This document shows positions 53,701 through 62,923 of a stretch of 64,000 bases of DNA, piece after piece. How positions within the stretch are numbered: position 1 is the first letter of the stretch; each line of letters opens with the position of its first letter. The position numbers and the translations under genes are program-made. This stretch comes from Bacteroidota bacterium (GTDB lineage: Bacteria; Bacteroidota; Bacteroidia; Chitinophagales; LD1): positions 248,001 through 312,000 of the forward strand of contig JAFDYQ010000001.1 in NCBI GenBank assembly GCA_018267365.1. The letters are read 5' to 3'. The notes beneath the pieces were generated by a model that was not told where the DNA came from, made no database searches, and saw only the letters and a list, made by a program, of their open reading frames with translations.

Positions 53701-54326
53701 CAATTACCATCTGCACCATCCAGTGCGTTTACCAGAGAGTAGACCAGGGAGTCACCGTCAGGATCCGTAGCCGAATTGTCAAACTGCAGATAGTAGCCTG
53801 AGCAGATAAAAAGTGGCGGACGCTGAGCGAATCTGGGACTACTATTAGTCGCAAAAAGATCATTAGAAATATGGGCTACATATGTCGAGCCGGTGTTGCC
53901 GGCAATAGTTTGTATGGCCGAGTTGCGACAGCAGCGCTGGTACACCAGCGTGTAGCCACCCGGTCGCGGAGGCAGATTGACTACGCCGGTATAGAAAGCC
54001 TGCTCTATACAGACATTCACATTGGAGAGGTCCATACAAGAGTTGGTGATAGCAGATGGAATCGTATCGCTAGGCGGCTCAGGCAGGGATAGGTACTGGA
54101 GATAATTGCCCTGGGCATCGAACACGTGAATATAGGCGACACTATCATACGCAGCACATTGCTGGCCGGGAGCACACTCGCCACAGTTGCGGTATAGCTT
54201 TAATGTAATCCTAAAATTATTACCGCCCAGATAGTCGTAGAAGAGCTCACCGCCCGCAATATGCGAGGCCATGGCTGCTGTGCTCAAAAGCATAGTGGTC
54301 AGGAGTGGCAGTAAAAGTCTCTTCAT
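50721..54326 (-). CDS. Large PKD-domain surface protein with T9SS type B sorting domain
   Basis: 1201 residues with a signal peptide ([18 protein letters not shown]). The N-terminal 300 residues are a unique [17 protein letters not shown] domain of the Bacteroidota gliding-type proteins. PKD domains follow ([64 protein letters not shown]), then about six repeats of 75-85 residues marked by [26 protein letters not shown] and [13 protein letters not shown]. The C-terminus ([18 protein letters not shown] to RSGNVTLVR) is a CHU_C/type B sorting domain. It is likely an adhesin or structural protein exported by the type IX system. Confidence 0.92.
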   Translation of the reverse strand: [1201 protein letters not shown]

Positions 54327-54677
54327 AAAAAAGGAGGACTAAGATACGGTATAATACGGGCTCAAAATGAATTTTAGCATTTAATAAGTACATATACGCC
54401 AAAGCGCTACACAGTTAAGACGAAAGGATAGCAAATATGGTGGCTCATAAGATGGCAGACAGGACATTGAACCGCGAAAAATCGGCGAAATACAGATTTG
54501 AATAGGCTTAAAGCATATCGGTTTTTAATTTGCCTATATTATTTAACAAAAAAATCAGTCACCTTCGTTAAACCATTGCAGCGGTGCATGGTCTATAGCA
54601 GAAAAAAGATCTTATACAGATAAAATTTTTAAGGTGGTTTTAGGGTGAATGGGCTTCTTCGGGAGCCCTTTCATATT
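54327..54677. other. 351-nt gene-free interval
   Basis: AT-rich sequence between the PKD protein and WecA-like genes, both on the minus strand. It holds the PKD gene's TATCTTAG -7-like box (54346-54339, 12 nt from the start) and a GGGCT/AGCCC hairpin near 54651-54668 just after the WecA-like stop, which may help end the exopolysaccharide transcript. No other structure was recognised. Confidence 0.5.
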
Positions 54678-55778
54678 TTATGACTTTGCCGCATCCCGCT
54701 TTTTCACCCCCTGGTTATACACCACCTGAAAGATAATAAAGGCAGTCCCAAAATATACAAAAGCGGCAAGGGTCATAACCCAATCCCAACGGACCAGGCC
54801 GGTCAATAATGCCAGACATAGCGGTATGGATAATAGCGAAATGGCGACTAGTGTATAAACCACCCCCCTCTCGCGCAGGCCAAAGTAATACAACATATGC
54901 GTGATATGATCCTTGCCTCCTACAAACGGTGATTGCTTTCTCAGTAGCCGGCGAAATGTGACCGTGATCGTATCTATCAGAGGCACTATAAACATGAGCA
55001 TAGGAATCACAAATTGCTTAAACTCCAGTATGTCATTAGGATTGTCCTTGTACTGCCATAGATATTCTATACCACAGGCAGCCAGAAAGACCCCGAGAAA
55101 CTGGCTCCCCGTATCACCCATAAACATTTTGGAGGGGTGCCAGTTAAAAAAAAGAAATCCAACCAAAGCTCCGAGTACGCCGACCATCATCACCAGGTTA
55201 AAATTATTCTGGTTCATTTCCTTTGCAAAAATCACTGCTATCAGACCTATGATAATGGAGGCGGAGATCGATGTGGTAATCCCATCCATATTATCGAGCA
55301 TGTTGATAGAATTCATAAGGCCGATGACCCAGAATACCGTAATAGCGAAATCCAGTGCAGGCTGCCCAGTGACCCGAATGTATACATCCGACAGGATAAG
55401 AATAAATGCGCATGATAGCTGTCCTATAAACTTAACTAGTGGATTAGTATTGTAAGCATCATCTGCCAGGCCCAGTATAAATCCGAGGCTGCTCGCTGCC
55501 ATGATCCCCATCAGGTGCTTGTCCAGAAAGAGAGGGTTCTCTCTGGGCAGCACTCCTATGACCGAGATAGATATCAAAAAGACGATGAAAAAAGAAAACC
55601 CTCCGATGGCTGGTTTCACATTGGCCGACCACCGCTCCTGCTGCAGCTCCGTATTATTTCGCGTACCCAGATTGAAAGAAACCTTTAGAAATAGCCAATT
55701 GATCAAAAACGAAAACAGTATACTGACTACAAAAAATGTAGCGAGGAAGAGGACTGAGTATTTCAGATCAAAAAACAT
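54678..55778 (-). CDS. WecA/MraY-like polyprenyl-phosphate glycosyl-1-phosphate transferase
   Basis: 366 residues with ten or so transmembrane segments. Starts a glycan by moving a sugar phosphate from a UDP-sugar to undecaprenyl phosphate. MLDNMDGITTSISAS is the conserved Asp/Asn loop, WHPSKMFMGDTGSQFLG the second site, and GGKDHITHMLYYFGLRERG the His-containing cytoplasmic loop of WecA-type enzymes. It is the last gene of the exopolysaccharide operon, 3 nt after wzc. This member initiates export polysaccharide rather than peptidoglycan, to judge from context. Confidence 0.9.
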   Translation of the reverse strand: MFFDLKYSVLFLATFFVVSILFSFLINWLFLKVSFNLGTRNNTELQQERWSANVKPAIGGFSFFIVFLISISVIGVLPRENPLFLDKHLMGIMAASSLGFILGLADDAYNTNPLVKFIGQLSCAFILILSDVYIRVTGQPALDFAITVFWVIGLMNSINMLDNMDGITTSISASIIIGLIAVIFAKEMNQNNFNLVMMVGVLGALVGFLFFNWHPSKMFMGDTGSQFLGVFLAACGIEYLWQYKDNPNDILEFKQFVIPMLMFIVPLIDTITVTFRRLLRKQSPFVGGKDHITHMLYYFGLRERGVVYTLVAISLLSIPLCLALLTGLVRWDWVMTLAAFVYFGTAFIIFQVVYNQGVKKRDAAKS

Positions 55779-55781
55779 ACT

Positions 55782-58259
55782 TTATTTTTTACTAAAAATA
55801 CGCTTGAGCAGTGGCAGTCTTTTCCGGTTTTTTTCGTCATCGCCATAGTATCCATACCCGTGAGAAGATCCATAGCCATAGCCGTACCCGTACCCGTAGC
55901 CATATCCATAGCCATAGCCTGATCCGTAGCCATAATAATAACCATAACTAGATGCACCCCGGCCAAAGTCATTCAATACACAAGATAACCGGGTGATATG
56001 GTTCTCTTCTATCAGTCTATTGATATTAAGTATAAAGGACCTATTTGAAAATGCAGCTCTTAGTATATATATAGGAAAATCGGAAAGGCGCAATATCTCC
56101 AGTGCGTCTGTGACCAGGCCTATAGGCGGTGTATCTATGATCACAAAATCGTACTGTGCTTTGAGCTCGTCGATCAGTTCCTGTAGCTTGGGCTGGAGTA
56201 TCAATTCTGACGGATTGGGTGGTACAGGCCCTGATGGTATGAAGTCGATATTAGCAATATTACTCCTCAATATGCAGTCTGATGTCGGGGTTTGATTACT
56301 TAGTATAGTACTAACACCTTTAGAGTTGTCAGATTCGAATATCTTATTGAGACGCGGCTTGCGCATATCGCAGTCGATGATTATCACTCGCTTTTCCAGC
56401 ATGGAGAGTATAGCAGCGATATTCAGTGCAGTAAATGTTTTGCCCTCGCCTGGGATAGTAGAGGTAGTAGATATGACCTTAGGGCCCGGACTATTGTCTA
56501 TAAACTGAAAATTGGACCTGAGGGCACGGTACGCCTCAGATATAGTAGACTTGGGATCCTTTGTGACGACTATCTGAGATCTCTCCAGCGTTTCATTGTA
56601 GCTGGGAATGATGCCGAGGATAGGGGCACGACTCTTGAACGATATCTCCTGAATAGAAATAATGGTCTTGTGCAGCAGGTATCTGATGACTACTATGACC
56701 AAACCTATCAAAAGACCTATTAAAAGGCCGGCAAGCCTGATAATAGTAACCTGAGGTGAGACTGGAGTGACGGGAAGATTAGCATGCGATAAGATGGTGT
56801 AGTCGGAGACGACCCCGGCATTCGCTATCAGGTAGTTTGATTTCTGATCTATCAGGCTCAGAAAAAAGTTTTCTTTTGAGGCCCTTACTTTGTCCATCCG
56901 ATTGAGATCAGATGCTATCTGAGGGATTTTAAAAAGCTTGGCAGTACCTTCCGCAAATTGATTCCTAAGGTTCTTGATCTCCTGCTCTGTAAAGCTAATG
57001 GTATTATCTATATTCTGCAGGAGTTCGGTTTGCCGCTGTGCAATTTTCTGATCGATCAGAACAATATCAGGATGGGCATGGGTCACATCGAGCAACTCTA
57101 CATTACGTGCTTCTTTTAAGCTATTCAATTCTCTTATAGGCTCATTAAAATTTAGATGCTCCGATCTGAAATGCACGTAAGGTATATTGCCCTGGCCTTT
57201 GCTATCCGCTATTTCCGCTTTGAATATTTTTAGTCCCATCAGGTCCGCACCTAGCTCGTCTATCTGATCGGATAGCTTGCTATTCTCTTCATTGAGCTTA
57301 CTCTCCATTTTATCATCAGTGAATCCATTGATGGTCCTGATGTACGATATGGAATCTTCAAACTGGGAGAAATTCTGTGAGAAAGTATCAATCTGCTCCG
57401 ATATGTAGTTTAGAATATTAGTGATACTCTCTCTCTTTTTTTCTATATCATATTCTATAAATGATGTAGCCAGTGCTTCCGTTACATTCTGTGTTTTCTC
57501 CGGATTTTTATCTTCATAGGTGATGGTCACCAGCTTAGTTTTGGGGTCGAGGGCATTGACCGTGGTATGAGCCATGATGTCGTGTATGACATATCCCTTG
57601 TCCATAAACTTGAAGAAATAATTAGCATTCAACTGGTCGCCCGTGAAGCGTCCGACATTTTTTTTGACATAAGCCCGAAAGAGGGGCGTGACTACGAGAT
57701 CCCCGAAGTTATACACCTTCTCAAAACTGCCGCTCGTGTGATTATATGATAGGGAAAAAGATTTTTGATTGATGATAGTAAGATAGATCGGTTCATTTTC
57801 CAGCCGTGTAAAGCCGGGAACTTCCTCCACGCGAAAGGGGCTGGCAAGATACAGGTCCGAAGAAACAATCTTGGATCTTCCCTCTTTAAAATAAGCCACT
57901 CTCAATGGCAGCTTATTGTAAACTTTCTCCGCCATCAGCGGTGACTGGATGAGTTTTATTTCTCTGTTTATCTCTCCCTGATCTTGCTCCTGAGTGATTT
58001 TCTCTACCCCCAATATCTGAGCCTCCTTATTGGCGGTCAGAAATAATACAGAAGCATTAGATTGATATATATTAGGTGAATACCGGATATACAGCCAGGA
58101 TAGCAGCACACTGATAATGGTGACGACCATTATCCATACTACCGATTTATTGAGCACATAGAGAAATAGACCTAAATTGAAGTTTTCCAACGGATTAGTA
58201 AACTCCTCCTCCTGACCAGACTTTGCCGACGGTGCTATATTGTGTGTGTTGCTTTCCAA
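55782..58259 (-). CDS. Polysaccharide co-polymerase/tyrosine autokinase (Wzc type)
   Basis: 825 residues. Wzz domain with two membrane helices (about 30-55 and about 510-530) around a long periplasmic coiled-coil. The cytoplasmic BY-kinase has Walker A TSTIPGEGKTFTALNIA, A' VIIIDCDMRKPRL and B FVIIDTPPIGLV. The tail is a run of about ten Gly-Tyr units starting SSYGYYYGYG, which carries the autophosphorylated tyrosine cluster. It controls length and export of the exopolysaccharide with Wza, the preceding gene, 10 nt away. The tail is encoded by a hexanucleotide-type repeat (about 55875-55925). Confidence 0.93.
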   Translation of the reverse strand: MESNTHNIAPSAKSGQEEEFTNPLENFNLGLFLYVLNKSVVWIMVVTIISVLLSWLYIRYSPNIYQSNASVLFLTANKEAQILGVEKITQEQDQGEINREIKLIQSPLMAEKVYNKLPLRVAYFKEGRSKIVSSDLYLASPFRVEEVPGFTRLENEPIYLTIINQKSFSLSYNHTSGSFEKVYNFGDLVVTPLFRAYVKKNVGRFTGDQLNANYFFKFMDKGYVIHDIMAHTTVNALDPKTKLVTITYEDKNPEKTQNVTEALATSFIEYDIEKKRESITNILNYISEQIDTFSQNFSQFEDSISYIRTINGFTDDKMESKLNEENSKLSDQIDELGADLMGLKIFKAEIADSKGQGNIPYVHFRSEHLNFNEPIRELNSLKEARNVELLDVTHAHPDIVLIDQKIAQRQTELLQNIDNTISFTEQEIKNLRNQFAEGTAKLFKIPQIASDLNRMDKVRASKENFFLSLIDQKSNYLIANAGVVSDYTILSHANLPVTPVSPQVTIIRLAGLLIGLLIGLVIVVIRYLLHKTIISIQEISFKSRAPILGIIPSYNETLERSQIVVTKDPKSTISEAYRALRSNFQFIDNSPGPKVISTTSTIPGEGKTFTALNIAAILSMLEKRVIIIDCDMRKPRLNKIFESDNSKGVSTILSNQTPTSDCILRSNIANIDFIPSGPVPPNPSELILQPKLQELIDELKAQYDFVIIDTPPIGLVTDALEILRLSDFPIYILRAAFSNRSFILNINRLIEENHITRLSCVLNDFGRGASSYGYYYGYGSGYGYGYGYGYGYGYGYGSSHGYGYYGDDEKNRKRLPLLKRIFSKK

Positions 58260-58269
58260 CGTGTAATGG

Positions 58270-59067
58270 TTATTTTAAAGTTCTGGCCAGCAGTGTAAAG
58301 GATGTGACTAAGCCGATCAGGCTGATGATAGGAGTGATGATAGGAAGAATCTGCCTGGAAAAGTCCAAAGCCACATTCTTGCGTTGATCTATATATATGA
58401 TATCATTAGATTGTACTATCAGATCTGCTGTCCTGAGCCCTTCTAATGTGGAAAGATCTATCAGCCTCACTTCCGGATTAGATAGATCGCCCCTTATTAT
58501 TTTGATTTTGTAAGCTTTGAGTGGACGGTCCAAGCCACCTGATTTCGCCAGCACTTCTATTAGAGTAGTAGGTGCTTTATTCAGCATTACTACGGCCCCT
58601 GCATCCCCTTTGAATAGGAATACCCGCCTGTTAGTGACGCCAAGGACGACAAATGGATTGACGAATAAGGAAGCGTAACGCGCTGACAGCAGGGTCTGTA
58701 GCTCATTCTGTGTGTATCCTTTCACAAACATTATTCCCAAAACCGGAAACTTTACGAATCCCTCTTTGTCTACCAGATATTCTATACCTACGCCTCCTGC
58801 GCCGCTGGTAGCACCGGCGGCGGTACCAGCGGCACTACTATTATTGCTGCCTCCAAGTACATCCACCAGTTTAAACCCGTCTCTGGAATATACCTGTAGC
58901 GTCAGCTCATCTCCGGGCTGGATCACATACTCCTCTATCTTCTTTTTAGATAATTCAAAATACTGATAATCCTTTTGCTGAAACATTGTATTGGGGTAAA
59001 ATATCCGGCACGATGACAATGATAGCAATGCCAGAAGCCCCAGAAAGCAATAGAATTTCTTTATCAT
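58270..59067 (-). CDS. Polysaccharide export lipoprotein (Wza type)
   Basis: 265 residues from the ATG at 59067, which gives a clean lipoprotein signal (KFYCFLGLLALLSLSSCRIF, lipid-anchored Cys20). An in-frame ATG at 59286 would put the signal at residue 74 and is rejected. IQPGDELTLQVYSRDGF starts the Poly_export domain, GYTQNELQTLLSARYASLF is part of it, and a SLBB-type domain follows (VFLFKGDAGAVVMLNKAPTT). A C-terminal helix (LPIITPIISLIGLVTSFTLLARTL) may span the outer membrane. It channels the polymer outward with the Wzc protein. Confidence 0.9.
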   Translation of the reverse strand: MIKKFYCFLGLLALLSLSSCRIFYPNTMFQQKDYQYFELSKKKIEEYVIQPGDELTLQVYSRDGFKLVDVLGGSNNSSAAGTAAGATSGAGGVGIEYLVDKEGFVKFPVLGIMFVKGYTQNELQTLLSARYASLFVNPFVVLGVTNRRVFLFKGDAGAVVMLNKAPTTLIEVLAKSGGLDRPLKAYKIKIIRGDLSNPEVRLIDLSTLEGLRTADLIVQSNDIIYIDQRKNVALDFSRQILPIITPIISLIGLVTSFTLLARTLK

Positions 59068-59131
59068 ATATTTATACAAACCTACGATAATTGGGATAAT
59101 TAACACAGTAGCAGCCTGTATATCGTAAACA

Positions 59132-60322
59132 TTAACGCCTGCTACTGAGCAATCTCCTGTACAACGCTCCCATGTCACCAGCCAGGCGCAAATGACTGAA
59201 GTTTTCCATGACATGCCGGACTCCTTTGCCCGACATTTCATGGCGGAGGGAGCTATCTTCCACCATTCGTAGCAGATTGGCTGCAAAATCGTCGATATTG
59301 CCGGAGTGGCTCAGGAGGCCGGTTTGCCCCTCCACTACTATATTGGCTATGCCACCCACTCTGGTACTGACTATAGGTATGCCAGAGGCCTGGGCTTCGA
59401 TGAGGCTCACAGGAGTACCTTCATTCAGTGAGGTGAGTGCAATAATATCGGAACCGGCATTTGATACATCGATATCGCGTATCCAGGATGTAAAGGTCAG
59501 CAAGTTTGGTGCCCTTGGGGCTGCATTGTCAAACGGAAGTCCGATATCTCGTGCCATCTGCTCCACCTGAGGACGCAGTTCACCATCGCCTATGATGAAG
59601 GCGCGAATCCTTTTTGTGGTTTTTTCAGACACCCGTTTTATAGCATGGAGAAAGAGTTCATGGTTCTTGACTGGTACCAGACGGCCTACTATACTGATCA
59701 CAATGTCCTGATCCGATACACCATACTCTTCACGAAACTGCCTGCGCTTGCGCTCTTTATCTTCAGTAAACTTGCTAAGATCAAATCCCAGGGGTATGAT
59801 CTCAAACTTATCGCGGGGAGCCACTTTAAACTGATCTGCCAGTTCATTTCTCTGTATTTCACTCAGTGTCACGATGGCGCTACTCCTGCGAGCCAGATAG
59901 CGCTCTATTTCCAGAAATGCCCTCGTTTTGAGCGGGCCGAAATAGGAGTGAAATACATGACCGTGAAAAGTATGAACAATGACTGGTACGTGCTCATGCC
60001 ACGCGGCCAGCCGGCCCACAGCTCCTGCCTTGGCGGCGTGTGTATGGACAATGTCCGGCTTGAAGTGCCTGATGATCTCCCTTATTTTGAAATAGGCCTT
60101 ATAATCCTTCAAAGGATTCAGCTCCCGGTACATTTCTTTTATATATACCGGATGGAGATCAAGATTATCCAGTATGAATTGTGAGCTTTGCTCCGTACCG
60201 TCGGTCATGCCGGATACGAGCATCGTCTCAAAATCGCCATCCAGATACTTTGTCAGATTGGCAGCATTGTAAGTCGGACCGCCCAGATTGAGACGATTGA
60301 TAATGCGTAGAACTCGGGGCAT
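59132..60322 (-). CDS. GT4-family glycosyltransferase
   Basis: 396 residues, GT-B fold. The N-terminal Rossmann half holds INRLNLGGPTYNAANLTKYL and DIVHTHAAKAGAVGRLAAW; the C-terminal half carries the sugar-nucleotide site IIALTSLNEGTPVSLIEAQASGIPIVSTRVGG. The EGTPVSLIEA pattern is the EX7E motif of GT4 enzymes. It is the first gene of the exopolysaccharide operon, 64 nt upstream of wza, and probably adds a sugar to the lipid-linked repeat. The donor and acceptor are unknown. Confidence 0.88.
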   Translation of the reverse strand: MPRVLRIINRLNLGGPTYNAANLTKYLDGDFETMLVSGMTDGTEQSSQFILDNLDLHPVYIKEMYRELNPLKDYKAYFKIREIIRHFKPDIVHTHAAKAGAVGRLAAWHEHVPVIVHTFHGHVFHSYFGPLKTRAFLEIERYLARRSSAIVTLSEIQRNELADQFKVAPRDKFEIIPLGFDLSKFTEDKERKRRQFREEYGVSDQDIVISIVGRLVPVKNHELFLHAIKRVSEKTTKRIRAFIIGDGELRPQVEQMARDIGLPFDNAAPRAPNLLTFTSWIRDIDVSNAGSDIIALTSLNEGTPVSLIEAQASGIPIVSTRVGGIANIVVEGQTGLLSHSGNIDDFAANLLRMVEDSSLRHEMSGKGVRHVMENFSHLRLAGDMGALYRRLLSSRR

Positions 60323-60409
60323 GAAGGGCTTGTTGTCTCTGACGAATCAAACAAATTTCCTCCACAAAAGCAATGGATATGGGATCAGGATGGCAAAAGG
60401 CATGAAGCC

Positions 60410-61369
60410 TTACATCAGATCAGTCAGTATTTTCTCTATAGTGAGTCCCTCCGCTTCAGCTTTATAATTCTTAAATACTCTATGCCGCAAAATAGGTAGC
60501 GCTACTGCCTTTACATCATCTATATCAGGTGAGTATTTACCCTTAGTGGCAGCGTGACATTTGGCCCCGAGCACCAGATATTGCGAAGCTCTCGGACCTG
60601 CGCCCCATGCTACATAGTTATTGACCATAGACAGTGAATCCTTGCGATTAGGGCGAGTCTTAGCGGCCAGACGTACTGCGTATTCCAGTACATTATCCGC
60701 TATAGGTATACGCCGCATCAGCTGCTGGAAATAGAGGATTTCTGTGGCAGACATTTTTTTCTGCAGCTCTACCTTCGCCCCCGCTGTAGTGCTCTTGACC
60801 ACCTGCAGCTCTTCTTCAAAGCTCGGATAGTCCAGCGATATAGAAAACATAAAACGGTCCAGCTGCGCCTCGGGCAGTGGATAGGTGCCTTCCTGTTCGA
60901 TTGGGTTTTGAGTGGCCAGTACAAAGAAAGGAAGTTCCAGTTTGTGGCGCTGGCCCGCTACGGTCACTGTGCGCTCCTGCATCGCCTCCAGCAGTGCAGA
61001 TTGCGTCTTGGGTGGTGTACGGTTGATCTCATCGGCCAGCACGATATTGCTGAATACCGGGCCACGGGTAAACTTAAAATTACGGCTCTCATCCAGTATC
61101 TCCGATCCTATAATGTCGGACGGCATCAGATCCGGGGTAAATTGTATACGGCTGAAGCTAAGATCCAGTATCTGGGCTATAGTGTGTACAGTCAGGGTTT
61201 TGGCCAGGCCGGGCACGCCGATGAGCAGGGAGTGGCCATCACTAAAGACAGAGATAAGAATATTAGAAACGACTTCATCCTGACCCACTATCACCCGCGC
61301 TATCTCCGCTTTCAGGTCTTTATATTTCTGCGCAAATGCGTCGAGTGCTTCTACGTCTGAGTTGTACAT
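60410..61369 (-). CDS. MoxR-family AAA+ ATPase
   Basis: 319 residues. Walker A GVPGLAKTLTV, Walker B NIVLADEINRTPPKTQSALLEAMQE, and sensor/arginine-finger blocks FVLATQNPIEQEGTYPLPEAQLDRFM. MoxR proteins act as chaperones in assembly of enzyme or envelope complexes, usually with VWA-domain partners; those are not visible within the window. It lies 63 nt downstream of surA on the same strand and may share its transcript. Upstream is a one-mismatch -7 box near 61391-61398. Confidence 0.92.
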   Translation of the reverse strand: MYNSDVEALDAFAQKYKDLKAEIARVIVGQDEVVSNILISVFSDGHSLLIGVPGLAKTLTVHTIAQILDLSFSRIQFTPDLMPSDIIGSEILDESRNFKFTRGPVFSNIVLADEINRTPPKTQSALLEAMQERTVTVAGQRHKLELPFFVLATQNPIEQEGTYPLPEAQLDRFMFSISLDYPSFEEELQVVKSTTAGAKVELQKKMSATEILYFQQLMRRIPIADNVLEYAVRLAAKTRPNRKDSLSMVNNYVAWGAGPRASQYLVLGAKCHAATKGKYSPDIDDVKAVALPILRHRVFKNYKAEAEGLTIEKILTDLM

Positions 61370-61432
61370 TGCTATCCGTGGTTTAGCTCAAAGTAAGTGA
61401 AAAGCACCGAGAGGCTGTATCCATCCCGGTAT

Positions 61433-62824
61433 TTATTTTACTGACCCGCTGTCAGTGGCTATCCATTTCTTTATCACATCGCACCCATAGTAGGATTTAT
61501 CGATTTTGATAAACACATGCCCTTTATTCAATTTGATCCAGTTTACCAGTTCATCCTGCTGCTTTTTCTGTTTTGCCGCAGCCTGTATTTTGGTATAGTC
61601 GGTAGAGGGATCTGCCTTGTGGGGTTTAGTCTCAGACTTGAGATATATGATCCTGTATCCTTTTCTTTCCTGACCTGTCTTGTCCATACTCGTGAAAGGG
61701 AGTACCTCTGAATACTGACCTACCTTCATCCTGTCCAATGTAAAAATCAGCGTCCCATCTATCTCAGACTTCTCAAAAAATGTGCTTTGAGTTTTCGGAT
61801 TGGTCATGAGTCCTCCATTGAGCCTGAGATTTTCATCATCCGAATACTGATTTACAGCCTCACGAAAGCTCATCGAGTCTACGGCCAGCTGATGCTGCAC
61901 ACTATCTATCTTTACCTTCACCGCCTCCAGATCGTCCAGGGTGGTCTTGGGCTTTATCAGAATATGGCGGAGTTTCAACTTATTACCCCGCTTTTCGTCC
62001 AGCAGGATCAGGTGATAGCCGAATGGCGTTTCCACTATATCACTCATTTTATGTGGGTCCAGCCGATAGGCTACTGCCTCAAACTCAGGTACCAGCTCCC
62101 CACGCTCTATGATACCCAGGTCGCCCCCATTGGATGCTGAGCCTGGGTCCTCAGAATAGAGTATGGCCTGAAGCGAGAAATCTGCACCCCCCTCTATGTC
62201 TTTTTTGATTTTTTCGAGCTTTTTGCGCGCTATTTCCTTTTCCTCTTCAGTTATTTTAGGAAACATGATGACCTGTCCTATCTCCAGCTCCGAGTTGAAA
62301 TATGGGATGCTGTCCTTGGGGATCTTGGCAAAGAACTCGTATACCTCCTGAGGACTGACCTTGAGTCCGGTGAAAACCTTGCCTTTCATTTTATCACTCA
62401 GCAGCTGGTTTTTTATATCCTCGGTGAAATCTTCTTTCATCTCCGCCACACTCTTGCCATAATAGGCTTCCATCTTTTCCCTTGAGCCATCAAATATGCT
62501 GATGAAGTACTTTACACGACGGTCCAGCTCGGCCTCTACCTCCTCTTGTGAAACTGTAAGGCTGTCCAGATTGGCCTGTGCCAGAAACATCTTATCCAGC
62601 AAAAGTCCGTCGAGGATACGGCAGCGCGTATCTTCTGTGTCTATTGCATTGCCCTGAGCATTGTGCAGCTGCTGATTGAGCTGTATATCTACCTCTGACT
62701 GCAGCACAATATTATCTCCGACTACGGCTATGACACGGTCGGCTGTAGTATGCTGAGACCTTACCGTATAGCTCACCGCCACCATGAGCATCAGTGTACA
62801 TATATGTTTTATTGATTTCTTCAT
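61433..62824 (-). CDS. surA: SurA-type periplasmic peptidyl-prolyl isomerase
   Basis: 463 residues from the ATG at 62824, which places a signal peptide (IKHICTLMLMVAVSYTVRSQ) at the N-terminus; the in-frame ATG at 62890 would hide it. The N-terminal SurA chaperone domain starts DRVIAVVGDNIVLQSEVDIQL, followed by two PpiC/parvulin domains (ELEIGQVIMFPKITEEE... and LKLRHILIKPKTTLDDL). It folds outer-membrane barrels on their way to the BAM complex. It sits with two other foldase genes in the same direction. Confidence 0.9.
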   Translation of the reverse strand: MKKSIKHICTLMLMVAVSYTVRSQHTTADRVIAVVGDNIVLQSEVDIQLNQQLHNAQGNAIDTEDTRCRILDGLLLDKMFLAQANLDSLTVSQEEVEAELDRRVKYFISIFDGSREKMEAYYGKSVAEMKEDFTEDIKNQLLSDKMKGKVFTGLKVSPQEVYEFFAKIPKDSIPYFNSELEIGQVIMFPKITEEEKEIARKKLEKIKKDIEGGADFSLQAILYSEDPGSASNGGDLGIIERGELVPEFEAVAYRLDPHKMSDIVETPFGYHLILLDEKRGNKLKLRHILIKPKTTLDDLEAVKVKIDSVQHQLAVDSMSFREAVNQYSDDENLRLNGGLMTNPKTQSTFFEKSEIDGTLIFTLDRMKVGQYSEVLPFTSMDKTGQERKGYRIIYLKSETKPHKADPSTDYTKIQAAAKQKKQQDELVNWIKLNKGHVFIKIDKSYYGCDVIKKWIATDSGSVK

Positions 62825-62923
62825 TTTAGGAATTGCAAAATAGCAATTTATCTCTTTCATCCTGTTATCGCTCCGCGTGCAGGTCACCATGATTTGACAA
62901 GTAATAACAAATAGAGCAGGGAT

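Noticed and set aside
55860-55940. CRISPR array or minisatellite at the Wzc tail
   Set aside because: The repeats are hexamers in frame with a Gly-Tyr coding tail, without spacers.
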